Shown: piece by piece, positions 1 through 12,200 of the stretch
Layout of the letters: every line of letters begins with the position of its first letter
Position numbering within the stretch: the first letter of the stretch is position 1
Source of the DNA: Podocnemis expansa
Lineage: Eukaryota > Chordata > Testudines > Podocnemididae
Assembly (NCBI GenBank): GCA_007922195.1
Contig: ML682231.1
Coordinates: forward strand, 663,948-727,947
Direction of reading: 5' to 3'
Length of the DNA stretch: 64,000 bases
Translations under genes and position numbers: made by a program
Notes under the pieces: generated by a model
The model's database searches: none
Seen by the model: the letters and a program-made list of their open reading frames with translations, nothing else
What the model was told of the DNA's origin: nothing

Positions 1-537
1 TGCAAGTGGATGCAGAGGTCTCACTCAGAGCTACAGCCATGTTAGACCAGGACACAACCCACAGGAAGGCAGATGGAGAGGGTTAATAATGCCCTACGAA
101 CAGATTTAGGTAAAGTCCTTTTCCCACTCCAGAGAAGCCGCAAAAAACTTCCTGTTGTAAAGGTAGAATTCCAGCATGTGCTGAATAAAGAAGTTATATG
201 AAGAGGAGATAGAAGGAAACTGGGTGAGACCCAGGTGAATGTGGAAGCTGTTTTCTCTTTCTGTCCTTTTCTGTTATAAAAACAAACAAGTAGGCTAAGT
301 TAAATTTGGGTAGTGATGCAAGTGGGATAGAGTGATGCTCAATGTTGAGAGACATTATATGGCAGTGGGAAATGGTGAAAGATCCACAAAAGAGTAGACC
401 CAACTGGAATTTTTAACTGCTTAGTTCCACTTTCTTTTTTTAAAATTGATGTCAAACTTCTATACATGGTATAAATACCTGGACCACCCTAATCCACTTT
501 TATTCTAAATTCTTAAAATTGATGGTCCCCCATCCAC

Positions 538-568
<31 letters not shown>

Positions 569-1870
569 TTAAACGTACTTGGGAATAGCTCTGGAATGTT
601 TTTGGCCCTTGTGCAACAGTTAAATAAGATGCCAAGACACACTGAAGACGGGATAGAAAAATAGTGCATAAAATATTATCACAACATTACATCAAACAGA
701 GCCTTCTTTGGGTATCATTCAATTTTTTAATTTATCTTTAAGATATTACAAACAGAAAATTAAAAGATGAGAAGGGCAATAAATATGGTTGATATATAGC
801 TAGGTGCACGCATGTCAAGAGATTTAAACTCTAATATTATTGGCAAGAAAAGGAGAATTACAAGGGGACCTTGAAAGTACCACTGATAAGCTAAATTCTA
901 GGATTTCCCCATCTGCTTGTGCACCTGGGATTTAAGCTGCAAGTCTTACAGAATAAAACTAACAATTCCAAAACTGAACTCCTCTGATAACAGTGCAGAA
1001 CCACACATTCTTTTAAAATTTAAATTTAATTTTAATGATTCAAAGTTATGATTGATACAGTAAACAAGGATCAGTCTGTGTCTCATAGTATGAGAAAAGG
1101 CCATGATGAAATTAATGCTTGGTAATTTTAGAACTAAAAAGGTACTTCTAGGAGTAATGTTCTGCTTCACACAGAGTAGCCTGTTGAATTCATTGACACA
1201 AAGTGTCATTGAACCAAATACAGTAGTTGGATTTGGAATCTGTTTTTAATAACTCACTTTAATGTTTGTAAAAATGCAAACTAAGGTCAGCCATAACTCG
1301 TGCTGTAGGACATAACTTGATCACATATGGGCGTCTAAAGGAATGCCCCTCGTATAGCACTGAAAAGTTAATGAGAAACATTGGTGCAGGCAAAGTAAGG
1401 GGTTGGAAACTTCCTCTGAAGATCAGCTATAGGCTATTGCCATAGAAAGACAAAAAGGTCTGGTCTAATGTGGTACACTAACTTTGTAGCCTGAGATTTT
1501 TGCTATCACAGAGAAACCTTAATTGAATAAGGACACATATGGGTAGAAAATAGTATAAGGCAATCTAATAGGAATTCTATGTTAAAATAAAGCTGGAAAC
1601 AGCATAATATGTAATAATTAGTGGCAAAGAATTCATAAACCATCATTTATCAATGTTTAAAGCAAGCTGGTATTCAAAAGAACATTCAGCAAGTGAAAAT
1701 GGAGAGATCATAAGGTTAGCAGATTCCATAGGTATATCTCTATCAGCAGATTCAACAGATATACTTTTTGGAAAAGTAGGTCAAGATGGAGGAAGATTTT
1801 GAACTTCTGAACTCACTCAATCCCCCTCCCATCAAGGATTCTAAGGTGTCCACCCCCTGTCAAAGGACCC
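1..1870. other. Intronic sequence, no gene recognised
   Basis: AT-rich DNA with frequent stops in all frames. Short open stretches on the minus strand have no recognisable domain and no splice context. Given the MYO16 exons on the minus strand upstream in gene order (higher coordinates), this is inferred to be a MYO16 intron. The only notable feature is a long A run near 540. Confidence 0.5.
538..566. repeat. Poly(A) run, 29 A
   Basis: An uninterrupted run of A. It could be the tail of an old plus-strand retroposon, but no recognisable body precedes it. Exact length is uncertain in most assemblies. Confidence 0.9.
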
Positions 1871-3160
1871 ATCAAAAGCATTGATTTTTGATCAGGTGGC
1901 AGGTGAAATCACCCTTTTTCCAATTGGGTGGAGATGAAATCATACCTTTGAGATTGGTCAAGGAGAAGATGGGAGTGACAGAAGAGCAAATAAAAGGTGC
2001 TGCACAGAGCAGAACTTTGGAGATCTCTCCCACTCCTTACTGGGTTCCACTGGCCTCTGGCTATGTTCCCGCTGCACTAAGGAGTCTCACTCACACTCAC
2101 CCCTAGAAAGAGTGACAATATCTCTAGTGGGAGCCTAGGAGCTGGGTCTTTGGACTTAGTCTCTGAAAGGCACGGGGTTGGATCTCTGAGTGGTGACTCA
2201 GGATTCAATCCTTGAGCTGGGTTTTTGGACTCAGTCTCAGAAGGGCTTCCAATAAAACTCACAAGTGAACAGCTAACTGAGTCTTGCGTATAGCTTGTGG
2301 GCAACGAACTGATACTTTGTAGCTCCAGTCTCTGAGCAACTGCACCTGCAAGCTTTGAGCTGTGCCTAAGTTCCAGTTTCCACGGCAACCAGACCAGAGC
2401 TGAGCTGAGACACTAAGAGAAAGTTCCAGCCTGCAGCTGCCAGCGTCCAGGGAGGCAACACTCCACCCTCTCCCAAGGAAAAAGAGACTCTGCCTTCTCC
2501 TCTTCAATTTTTGGGGGTAAGAAAAGGGTCCCAAGGAGGGGAGGAACATTAGTAGAGAGCCCCAAATATTTTTAATTTATTTTAGTACTGCCAGGAGGCT
2601 TAAGCTGTACCATGTAGCTGTAGGATTATAAGTAAACTACTTAGAAAGAGTGAGGCAAGAACCCAGATTAAGATCTAAAGGAGTAATAGTAAGAGTTGAG
2701 ATCTCTCCATCCAGCAAGGGCCTGATCCCCACTTGCTGAATGTTCCTTTTGTGTACCCTAATGATGTTTTTCATGTTGTAATTGTATAGAATAGTTTTAA
2801 TGTGTTATATTACTGTTGAGCTATCCGTGAAAGAAGTAAAAGTTCCTTGTCAGTTTCCAGAATAGATATTACAATAAATCTGATTTTTGCCTTTGACAAA
2901 TCATTGGCTCTAAGTCTCTTATTGCTTCTGGTCTATGCTTGATTGGCGGGCTGTAGCCGTATCCTCCACTTGGGACATTTATCCCGGGCGCCGGTATTTG
3001 TGCGTTTAGGTGAAAAATGGTTGCCCCCCCCCGAGGGTTTCTAAATTAAACATCAGACTATGGGCCGGTCTGGGGATTAGTAAATTGATCTATTCGATTT
3101 TCTGGGGTAACAACTTCTTAGCTACATGTTTGTTTTAGGGTTTCCGTATTTTAGATTCCA
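1870..3160. mobile_element. Possible LTR-retroelement remnant
   Basis: This block differs in texture from its flanks. It has higher GC, repeated phrases such as 'gctgggtctttggactTagt' and 'gctgggtttttggactcagt' about 75 bp apart, two polyadenylation-type hexamers (around 2250 and 2873), and a CT/GC-rich downstream part ending in 'cccgggcgccgg' near 2990. LTRs of vertebrate endogenous retroviruses or Ty3-like elements look like this, but I could not find matched ends or a target duplication and there is no coding remnant. Boundaries are approximate. Confidence 0.25.
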
Positions 3161-4571
3161 AACAATACAATGGTAGATGTGTGTGGATATTATATAAAAA
3201 GAAAAAGATGCATGTCATCTCCCTGTTTTTGGAAAATGCTGAGAGGTAAATGGCATTTAGAAAGTGATTACTGTGTACAGTATCTAGTAGCTGTGAATAT
3301 AAGTGCATTGTGCTCCCAGAAGCAGCTCAAAGTTCCAAAACAGGAAACCAACTAATCTGCATTTTTGCAATGTGGCAGATTCACAGGGGTGATTAATAAC
3401 CTTGAAATACTCCAAGAGTGCAAGCTATGTGCTGTACAACAAGTTAATATGCAGCCTGAGTAGTAACACTCTGACGGTTGGTAATTAAATCTAAACATTC
3501 TACAAGTAAGCCATTGTGTGAAATACCACTGTACTTAGAAAGCTTAAAATACTTAACTCAAAAGGAAACCGGATTCCAGAACACCAAATTGTAATTAGAA
3601 AACTGACCCACTGAAGCAGACTCTGCTCTCTGAAGTTACTGTGTCTGTATAATTCACAAAGTATAATACACTCAAGATTTTTCGCCACAAACTACAATAG
3701 CAAGTTTCTGTCACCACACTATCCTAATCCTGCCAGAGAAAAAAGTCATTTTTTTCGTATTGATCAAATTGGATGAAACTATGCTCCTATATAGTGAACA
3801 GCACTCAACCAGCATGCATACATTTTACACATTAACCAGCAACTTGATTAAAGGTTCGTTTTCATGAAAAGTGAACTAGTCCATTACTATATAGGCATGT
3901 AAACATCTACTCTTTTCTTCTATATCTCAAAAGGCCAACAAAATATTTTATAGGAAGAAACAGAACACAAATACTTGAAGGACATAAGAACACCATGTTG
4001 ACTATCAAGGTAATCTTTCAATATGTATTTTTAATAAGTTAATTTGTTGTAGTCTTGGGTTTTATCACATCTGCTCTTCTATTGCAATCTTAGCACCACA
4101 TTGTTGGTGGACATATACAAGTTACCTCCTCCCTCCAAAATGTGCATCTCGTTCCCTCTTTGGTTTACATGAGGATCCTACCTCTCCTGAGCCTAAAGCT
4201 TTATTGCTCATTTTCCCAACACTTTTGTCCTTTAAACACCTTTTCCAAAAATAAATTCAACTTGAACTAGGCATAAGCTAGTTCTTTTATTTTCTCTCCC
4301 CATGAGGCTCACTTAAACTCTTTTACAGTATTAGCCATTCTATTCCACTTCTAAATTTGAACAGATTGCTGAAATTTAAAAGGGCAATACGTCCATGCCA
4401 CAAAATCATTGACTAGAACAGATACGCATTTTCCACACCGTGGATCATGGATCAAGGAAATAGTCAAATGCAATGAGGTCTCCTCCAGATTAAGAGCTCT
4501 ACTAAAAAAAAAAAAAAGTTGTAAAGCTGGTGTCAGCTGTTGCTTTTGCATGGTAATAGTTTAAGTACAGC
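3161..4571. other. Intronic sequence, no feature recognised
   Basis: AT-rich sequence without coding potential, recognisable repeat or splice-bounded open stretch. Confidence 0.45.
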
Positions 4572-5163
4572 AAGTATTTTAATGCCTTGCATGATGCCAA
4601 GTTCCAAAGGGGTAGCCATGTTAGTCTAGTCCAGCAAAACAAATAACGCAGTCTGGTGGCACTTTTAAAGACAAACAAATTTATCTATCACATGAGCTTT
4701 TGTGGGAGACTATCCCACTTTGTCAGATGCTTGAAATTGGATTGCCTCCCACGAAAGCTCATGCAATAAATACATTTGTTTGTCTTTAAGGCTCTCTACA
4801 CTGCCAATTTCCTTCAGACTAAGGAGGCTTAACTTGAACTAAATTGGATCAAGTCTACATTAGCCTCTCCTCAGTTCAAATTAAGGAATGCTTTGTTTGA
4901 ACTAGTAAGTACCAGTGGCTAGTTTGAACAAAGCATGACAGACTCGAACCAACTCGAGTTCAAACTTAAGAGTTTGAATTAAGGGCAGTTAGAACTAACG
5001 AGGTTAGTTCAAACTAGTTCACATTGTTAGTTCAAACTAACAAGTTCAAGGTTAGTTTGAACTAACATCAAAACTTATTAGTTCGAACTAACAAGTTTGA
5101 ACTAACTTTTCTTAGTGGGAACAGAGCCTAAAAGTGCCACCAGACTCCTTAAGTATTTTAATG
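4572..5163 (+). mobile_element. Hairpin SINE-like element, copy A, with 13-bp flanking repeats
   Basis: The 13-bp sequence 'aagtattttaatg' occurs at 4572-4584 and again at 5151-5163. Between them lies a copy of the hairpin family. The head at 4601 reads 'gttccaaaggggtagccatg' followed by 'ttagtctagtccagcaaaac'. The left arm contains 'agtctggtggcacttttaaa'. A middle part has the stem 'tgggagactatcccac' and 'atgagctttt...aaagctcat'. The right arm is the reverse complement of the left ('tgccaccagactcctt'). Without the MITE nested at 4790-5128 the element is about 224 bp. The long direct repeats point to target-primed retroposition, while the arms give a foldback appearance. No convincing pol III boxes were seen. 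Confidence 0.7.
4790..5128. mobile_element. PIF/Harbinger-like MITE nested in hairpin copy A
   Basis: A 339-bp element with terminal inverted repeats beginning GGCTCT (left 'ggctctctacactgcc', right end reverse complement 'ggctctgttcccacta'). It is flanked by TAA on both sides (4787-4789 and 5129-5131). Removing the element and one TAA restores the arm of the surrounding repeat ('tgtctttaaaagtgccacc'), so the insertion and its 3-bp duplication are read directly. TWA target duplications are typical of PIF/Harbinger elements; the family name is inference. The interior is made of repeated 'gttagttcaaactaac' palindromes. Confidence 0.75.
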
Positions 5164-7354
5164 ACTCTCCAGTCTCTACCAAGTGGAATTCATAGGTATC
5201 ACTTTTCAGCTATTAGAGTGTGGGTGTGATTATTTAGCTCAGCCACATTATACATGGAGAAGTATCTAAGAGTAAATAGTCATTCTGTATAAGTATTTCT
5301 CTAGACATCTGAATAGGTTTTAAGTTCCAGGAAAAAAGTTTCATTTATGTTTTGAGCAGAAATCATTAGATTCAGCTTTAGTTTTTTCTTCTAGATATGG
5401 TGGTTTTTTTCCAGAGCCCCTTTGCAGTCTCTGGAACTACTGATTGTTTCTTCAGACCCTTAATGCTTACAGGACACTCTCTCAATGCTTTTTCTGTCAT
5501 CTCCCCACCACCACCACCATGGCTGTGCAGAGGTATTTCAGAGCTTCCTTGCCCCCAGCAAACTGAATACTAATGCCATGCATATAAAAGAAATGAGCAT
5601 CAGGATAGCATTCAATGTATAAGGCGGAGCGTCATGTTTCTGGCAAATACAAAAGCAGTTTCCTAGCCACACAAGCAACTACACATGCATGCATGTACAA
5701 AGAAGTCTACAGATGAAACAATTACCAGCCTCAGCTGCTTGTGCTATTCTGCTGGGTGGGTAGTCAGTCATGAGGCAGCGAGCTGGGTCCTCCGCTGCAC
5801 ACCAATGCTCCTGGAGGATGATTGTAGAAGGAAACCCAAGAATTCATCTTCAAGCTCCTGTTTTTATAGGGGTCTGTTCCTATGCAAATCTATAGGTACT
5901 GCTTAGTCACACGGCATCTGCGCTTTGGTGTCATTATCAAATTTTTGCAACCATAATCATTGTTAAAGTTTGTCTTGTTTGCATACTTTGCTCACCATGG
6001 CAGTCCTGTGGTCCACCCCAATTTTCAGGCATCAGGACTGGAAAAGATTTAACTCGTATTCCCTTTTCTCCTTTGAATGGTCAAGGCTAGTTTCTTCTCA
6101 TCACTCGTCTCACACATATACATCACTCATTTACCCCCTCAACATCTTCCTGCTTCCTGAAAGATCTTTTTTTCCCCCTCTAGAACAAAAACATTCCTTT
6201 TACAACATTTCTTAATTCTAAAACATGCTCAAATTTACTAATACAGAATTACCTCATCACTGCGCTACAAACCACAAACAGAACAGTACATTAAATGGAA
6301 GTATGACAACAGAATTACAATCAAGGCCTAAAGGCCCAAATTTATTCTGCCATTTTAATTCAGATTCCTGGCCTATACAACTGCTAGGTTAATAACGCTC
6401 TTTAAAAATTCCATTTTTTTCCCCAAAATTTGAAAAAAAATTAGTCTGTATGCCTCATTTAAAACAGCTCCATTTCACAGCACAGTTTCTAAAGAGATGC
6501 AGTTGTTGGGATGAACCCTGAGCATCCCTTTAGATTCTAGCTCATACCAGTTCTGATGTACCTACTTTTCATGAATCTTTTTGGGGAATAAAATAATTTC
6601 TGAAACTTTCTACTCTACTTCATCTACTAGATATATTTTCCAAGACCCTTTTAAACATTCTTCTCTGCTGACACCATCTATCAGAAATTCATTACCCCAC
6701 CCAAACACCTTACTCAATTTAAATCTTTAATCTTTACACTTCACTGTGTCCCAGTCTCATTATTTTACATTATTGTTCACTGAACTGAAGAAGCTCCTCA
6801 TTCTCAGAAATCAAGTCTATACCAGTTATTAAAATTTAGGACTTCACTTTATGTTTCCCCCCTCCTGTTATTTTAATGGAAGAAATTGCAAAGGTATATG
6901 CACAGGCTTTTCCACTGACCCTTCTGTCACCTCCTTTATTGATTCCATCAACCCTGCACTGTTATCATTTACCAAACTCATCCACTTTCAATACATAAGC
7001 CACTTTTTGCTGCAGCAGTTTTCCCTGTCATTGACTTTGCACATCCATTTTTATGGTGGCACTTCATGACAAGTTGTCCTTGGATTTTTGATAAAATTAT
7101 GCCACTGCTGTGTTTTCCTCTACACACTCATGAGCTCAAGAATTCACAAAGATTCATTTGAATTCTCTCTCCTAAGAATCCATCATCATTGTCCCTTACT
7201 AAATTGCGCATTTCAAAATATTCTGTACCAACATTCTATTTCAATAGTCTCAAACAAACTAACTAGTGTTTTTTTTTTGTTTTGTTTTTTGTTTTTTGTT
7301 TTTTTTTTCCCCTTTTTTCATGAAGGCCACTGATTTTGGACACAGCAGGGTAGT
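5164..7354. other. Intronic sequence, no gene recognised
   Basis: AT-rich sequence with several short open stretches that lack domains and splice context. A T-rich low-complexity tract lies at about 7268-7316. Nothing else was recognised. Confidence 0.45.
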
Positions 7355-8215
7355 TCTATATAAATAAATTGCTTGGGACCTACTTCTCTGAAGGACAACA
7401 TACTATAGAAGATTATGGTTGGAAGAGATGTCAGGAAGTCATCTAGTCCAACTCCCAGCAAGATTAAACTTAACCATATCATCTCAGTCATGGCTTTGTC
7501 AAGCCAGTCCTTAAAAACCTTTTAAGATAGAGATTCCACAGCCTCCCTAAGTAATCAGGTCCCATGCTTCACAACCTTCCCAGTGAAAAAGTACTCGCCA
7601 CCCCCCCACCCCCCAATATCCAACCTAGACCTCCCTTCCTGCAACCTGACACCACTGCTCCTCATCTGTCAACACTGAGAACAGCCTACCTCTGTCCTCT
7701 TTGGAATTCCCCTTTCAAGTAGTGGAAGGTGCTATCAAATTTTCCTTTACTCTTCTCTTCTTGAGACTGAATAAGTTCTCTCAGGCTCTCCTCATAAATC
7801 ATGTCCCTCTCCGCTGGATTCTCACCGATTTGCCTGTCTGAAGTGGGGGGGGGGCAGAAAAATAAGACAATCCAGATGTAGCCTCACCAGTGCTGAAGAA
7901 AGTTGGGGGGTGGAATCACTCTTCTGCTGGGGGCAATGCTCCTTCTAATGCAGTCCAGCATGTCATTAGCCTACTTGGCTACAAGGGCACACTGACTCCT
8001 ACACAGCTTCTTGTCGTCATCTACCTTTTCTTTTCAGTCATTCTTCTGCAACTAGAACAAGCCAATTTTCCTAAAAGTAGCTATTTCTTCTCTGACAAGT
8101 CTTGGATAGTCAACCTTGTCTCGGGCTATTGTCTCCCAGTGCATGGTGTTTGATACATCTCTTGAAGTTGACCTTGAGGGAGTCTTCGAAAGATCTATAT
8201 AAATAAATTGCTTGG
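7355..8215 (+). repeat. 22-bp perfect direct repeat flanking a CR1-containing segment
   Basis: The same 22 bases (starting 'tctatataaataaattg' and ending 'cttgg') are found at 7355-7376 and 8194-8215. The second copy interrupts the coding remnant of the minus-strand LINE. The enclosed 817 bp hold a CR1 fragment plus about 110 bp of that LINE, so the repeats are not a simple CR1 target duplication. Confidence 0.8.
7400..8080 (-). mobile_element. CR1 LINE 3' fragment, reverse orientation
   Basis: The left end carries the diagnostic CR1 3'-terminal phrase in reverse ('agtcatctagtccaactccc'), followed by the reversed 3' untranslated and ORF2-tail segment ('ctacaagggcacactgactc'). CR1 is the dominant LINE of birds, crocodilians and turtles. 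The copy is 5'-truncated and not coding. Homopolymer C and G runs near 7602 and 7846 interrupt it. Its right boundary with the neighbouring LINE is approximate. Confidence 0.75.
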
Positions 8216-9940
8216 TAAAAGGTTTCTTTTAGTCTCCACATTTCATGTCTCCTTTGGCGACATAGGCATACAGTAACTGTTTCAGTAAGCGTGTGTAAGG
8301 TGTGCATGCAGTGCCCACTCCACATCAGCTGATGCTGGTCAAAAAGGATCTCAATATTGATGATGATGGCCTCCATGAAGACAGTAAGGTTAGGATGGGC
8401 ACCCTCCCACATTAGGTTGAGAATTTCCTAGAGAAGGTGCTGGTGCTACAGGGGAGTAGCCACACATAGGCCAGGGCCCACCAACTTGGCCTTAAGGCAT
8501 ACCCTCTTTAGCCCCTGGCAGCATTGTGAACTTTCCCACCATGGGACCACCAGCTGCTGGGTGGCCATCACCAGGGCAGAGTCACCAGAACCGACACTTC
8601 TGCTCCATTCATGGATACTGTGCCCTGCAGCTGCAATGGCAATGGAGGTGCCAGTGCCTTTTCCATGCTCACAGCCGCAGGAGGGGCCCAGCCAAAAAAC
8701 GGGTGGGCTACGCCCCTGTGGTGCTAACTTTCCAAGTTTTTCAGGTGTTTTCTGTAGGTCACCTATGTCTCACAGCCTTAGAGAAGAAGTGGAGCTATCA
8801 CTGCTCTATAAAACTAAAGTGTGTGTGTTCTAGTGTCATTGTTATTGAATGCCCTCAGACAATCCATCAAATGCAAGACTGGAACAATGGATTCTGTGCT
8901 GAATCTCAAACATCTGTGTTTGCCCTTTGTGAAAGCTGGCTGCCAAAAGAAGTAAAAACTAATTGGAAAATGTAGAATATTTTATAAATTTAGATCTTCC
9001 TTGCTGGGTCTGACAGTTGACTGAAATAGGCTGGTGGAGAAATTTAGATTTTGTGGATGGTCCGGGTTAGCTCTAGGTTTCATAGCTTCTGTGAAGCAGT
9101 TAAATATGTCTGTAGATCCTTCATTGAGCATGTAACTTCAACACAACCATCTGTGAGCCAAAGTTCTATATTGCTTACAATGCTACCTTAGATCTGGCAC
9201 AGAAGCAAAAGAGGTTGAAAAGGTTGCCATCAGTCCAGTGTTGGATGCCAATATCCGATGGCATATAGTCTTGGATTAGCATTCTAAAAGTTATAACAAA
9301 ATGAAGAAGAGAGTATGCCCATATACAATCTTGCTTTATGCCATTTTGGATGGCAAAGGGCTCAGACACAGTCATTGAACAGGACAGAGGCAGTCATAAG
9401 GTCAAACTGACATTTTCCACAAAGCCTCATGGTTGACAGAGTCAAAGCTTTGATCAAATCAATGATGGTCATATACAGCTCCTGGTGGTGTTCTTGACAT
9501 TTTTCCTGGATCAGTTTGGCTGTGAAAAATCATGTTGGTGGTGCCTCATGGAGGTCTGAAGCCACACAGACTCTGGGAGTACCAACCTTACAAAATGGAA
9601 CAGCTGATTCAGTAAGATTCTAGCAAGATTGTTTCCAGCCTTGGAGAGCAGGCTGATACCTTAATAGTTACTACTAACTTCCTTTTTTGAAAATGACAAC
9701 ACTGTCAGCATTGTGTAAGCAAGCAGGAATTACTTCTGTTGGACAAATTTTGAAGAGAAGCAAATGGAGCTTGTTTGAGTGTTCCTTCCCCTCTACTTTC
9801 AGTACTTCAGCAGTTGTGCTATCAAGGCCTCAGGTTTTACTGTTTTTAATTTGTTTAAATTGCTTTGCTGAAGTCCTCATACTTTGGTGGGTTGGCGAGA
9901 ATGTCCTAGACTCAGTGCTTTTACAGGGGTCCTTACTCTT
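8085..9940 (-). pseudogene. Decayed APE/RT LINE remnant, minus strand
   Basis: Reading the minus strand from about 9930 to 8085 gives, in shifting frames, segments in the order of a non-LTR retrotransposon ORF2. There is a pre-RT stretch near 9850-9700 ending in a 'FKKGS'-like motif. An 'ARILLNQL' segment lies near 9620. At 9375-9175 'IQNGIKQDC' is followed by 'DIGIQHWTDGNLFNLF', matching the RT block G-V-K-Q-G-C. The C-terminal arm near 8340-8110 has 'HQLMWSGH' and 'FEDSLKVNFKRC'. It is related to, but clearly diverged from, the LINE at 49.7-53.8 kb. Many frameshifts and stops rule out function. The GC-richer stretch at about 8450-8760 does not match the LINE and may be a later insertion. 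Confidence 0.7.
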
Positions 9941-10035
9941 CAACTATGTAACTTTTTATAATGGTGGCCATTTAATAAACTATCAGCATTTGTCAGACAC
10001 TTTGTAGGGGCTGAAAGTGTCATTTACACTCATTT

Positions 10036-10135
10036 TAAAAACAACAAGAGTCCTGTGGTGCCTGAAAAAAGTAACAAATTTCTTCAGGAATATGCTTTTG
10101 TCAGCTCCAACCCACTTCATCAGATGCATAAAGTG
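10036..10135 (+). mobile_element. Hairpin-family fragment
   Basis: Contains 'caacaagagtcctgtggtgc', 'taacaaatttcttcaggaat' and 'acccacttcatcagatgca', matching the left arm and middle of the hairpin family in diverged form. The right arm is absent. Confidence 0.55.
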
Positions 10136-11138
10136 AACTACAGTTGACAGGTATATATGCAGGATGGAGGAGGGTAATAGTTACCAAATTTAATTCAGTT
10201 ACGGCAGATGGATATCCCTGTGGTGGTGGTAAGCAAAACTGCCTGGTATAGCTTCTAAAGTTTTAAAAGTTCCAGTAGCAGGTGAGCTCAGCACTCAAAC
10301 TAATCTCATTATAAATACAGTGTGATAGGAACTACCCAAAAAAACCAGAGTATTATTCACTTTGAATCACAGGTTTAATGTGTGTCTCCAAAAGCACAAC
10401 CTGCCAAGCTTCATGTTTGCTGCTGAATCAAAAGGATAAATTAGAACATAGCTTCACAACCCTTAACTGTAGTGTCACAATACACTTCACTGACAGCTTG
10501 TCGTCACAAAGAATTCACTGGCATTTCTTCCTGAAGTCTTTACCCTTATACTCTGATATAATTTCAATACAAGTAATACATATGTTCCAACATAAAATGC
10601 ACTTTGCCTTAACAGAGGAAGTAGTCTTCATCTCCTTGTACTTATACTATTACATACAACATATATGGTGGTGTTAAAAATGACTGTTCCATTCTTCTCT
10701 GAGGTGGCAGCATTGTGTTGATGTCGGAACCATTGCCTATATGTGGATCTAGCTGAAAAACAAAAACTACATTTTACTGAAAATTGAAGGCCATTTCTTG
10801 AACATTACAGTTGAAAAAGGTGACTTTAGAGAAGTGTTTTCAATAAAAATATAAATAATAAAAATCAGGGCCCTCTGGATCTCTCCAAAACTAGATGGAT
10901 CCACAAACTGCTGCAAGAGACATCTTGCAAATGCAATATATGAAAAACTGACCAAAAAAAAAAAAAGTTGGCTAAGTTCTTGCAAAGCTCTGCAGTAAAA
11001 AAGGTAAGGGTATAGCATTCATTCTTCCCAGGGATCTCTCCCTTTCTGATAGCAGTGGTAAAAATCAATTCCCAGGAACTTTATACTTTGCCTGTGGCTC
11101 TTTCCACATGAACAATCCAGTTAATACTCATATCCTAA
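10136..11138. other. Intronic sequence, no feature recognised
   Basis: No repeat boundary, splice-bounded exon or RNA gene was recognised. Short open stretches show no domain. Confidence 0.4.
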
Positions 11139-11148
11139 ACTGTCAAGA

Positions 11149-11346
11149 CAGAAACAAGGAGCCCTGAGGCACTAAAAGACTAACAATTTATTGCATGAGC
11201 TTTTGAGAGAGAAAATCCCACTTCATTAGTCACTTTGAAGGGGGATTTTCTCCCATGGAAGCTCATGCAATAAACAAATTTGATAGTCTAAGTGCCACAA
11301 GACATTTGTTTTACTAAGCTAGACTAGACTAATACAGCTGCCCTTT
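11149..11346 (-). mobile_element. Hairpin SINE-like element, copy B (reverse)
   Basis: The arms are 'caaggagccctgaggcacta' on the left and 'ctaagtgccacaagac' on the right, around a stem of 'gcatgagctttt' and 'gaagctcatgc'. The family head is at the right end in reverse ('ctagactagactaatacagc'). Weakly matching flanks ('ctgtcaagacag' on the left and 'cttgtcaaggcacag' on the right) may be an eroded target duplication. Confidence 0.65.
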
Positions 11347-11681
11347 GGCACTTGTCAAGGCACAGCAGTTTTCTATCCAAATGAAACATTTAGTGCCCTG
11401 TTTTGGTATTCTGAGCTTGGTTAGAGAGAACTTGGTAGATACAATGGGAGATGGGTTTGTAAGTCTGAGTCTTGGAAGTCTTCAAGAATTTGTCTATATT
11501 ACATACTTTTAAGCACCTTCTGTTTTACTGATGGAGACTAAGGTGGAGAGATACTAAGTGACTGATCAGTCTCCACACCTGAAGTTCACAGCAAAGCAAG
11601 GAATTTACTTACAACCCCCAAACTAGTGCCCCACCCATTGGACAATCCAGTATTCAAATCTCCAGGTATTCTGATCTCTTA

Positions 11682-12197
11682 GGCTACGCCTACACTTAAA
11701 AGGTTAGTTTGAATTAACTTAATCTGAATTAATTAATTAGAATTAATAATTAGTTCAAATTAAGTTAATTAGAATTAACATGGCCCCACTAGGAAAACCA
11801 AATTTGAACGAGCATGTCCATAGACAGGACTTGCTAGTTTGGATAAAGGGAAGGGCACCATAGGAGGTGTGGCAAGATGGCCACCAAGAAGGCCCGTGCC
11901 CCCACCCACTATATAGAAAGAGGAAGGCACCAGAGGAGGACAAAAGGTCAAAAGTGTTAATTTGAATTTATGGTTACTTCAAATTAACATGGTTACACCA
12001 GGTTAATTCAAACTAATAAGTTCAAATTAACTTACTTCAAAGTTAAGTGAGGTTTTATGACTTAGAAGTGAGCTGTCATTAATTAGAACTAAGGAATTCC
12101 TTAGTCTGAATTAATGAAAGCCAGTGTAGCCATGCATTAATTTAATTTGAATTAATCCTCATTAAATTTGAATTAAATTGTAAATGTTGACATACCC
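11682..12197. mobile_element. PIF/Harbinger-like MITE
   Basis: A 516-bp element with left TIR 'ggctacgcctacactta' and right TIR (reverse complement) 'gggtatgtcaacattta'. It is flanked by TTA at 11679-11681 and 12198-12200. The interior is rich in AATTAATTCAAATTAA-type palindromes around a less repetitive GC-richer core (11780-11945). It carries no transposase. The 3-bp TWA duplication supports PIF/Harbinger; the superfamily assignment is inference. Confidence 0.7.
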
Positions 12198-12200
12198 TTA

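Noticed and set aside
8486..8975. 115- and 149-codon plus-strand open frames
   Set aside because: Overlapping frames within the decayed minus-strand LINE region; no domain and no splice support.
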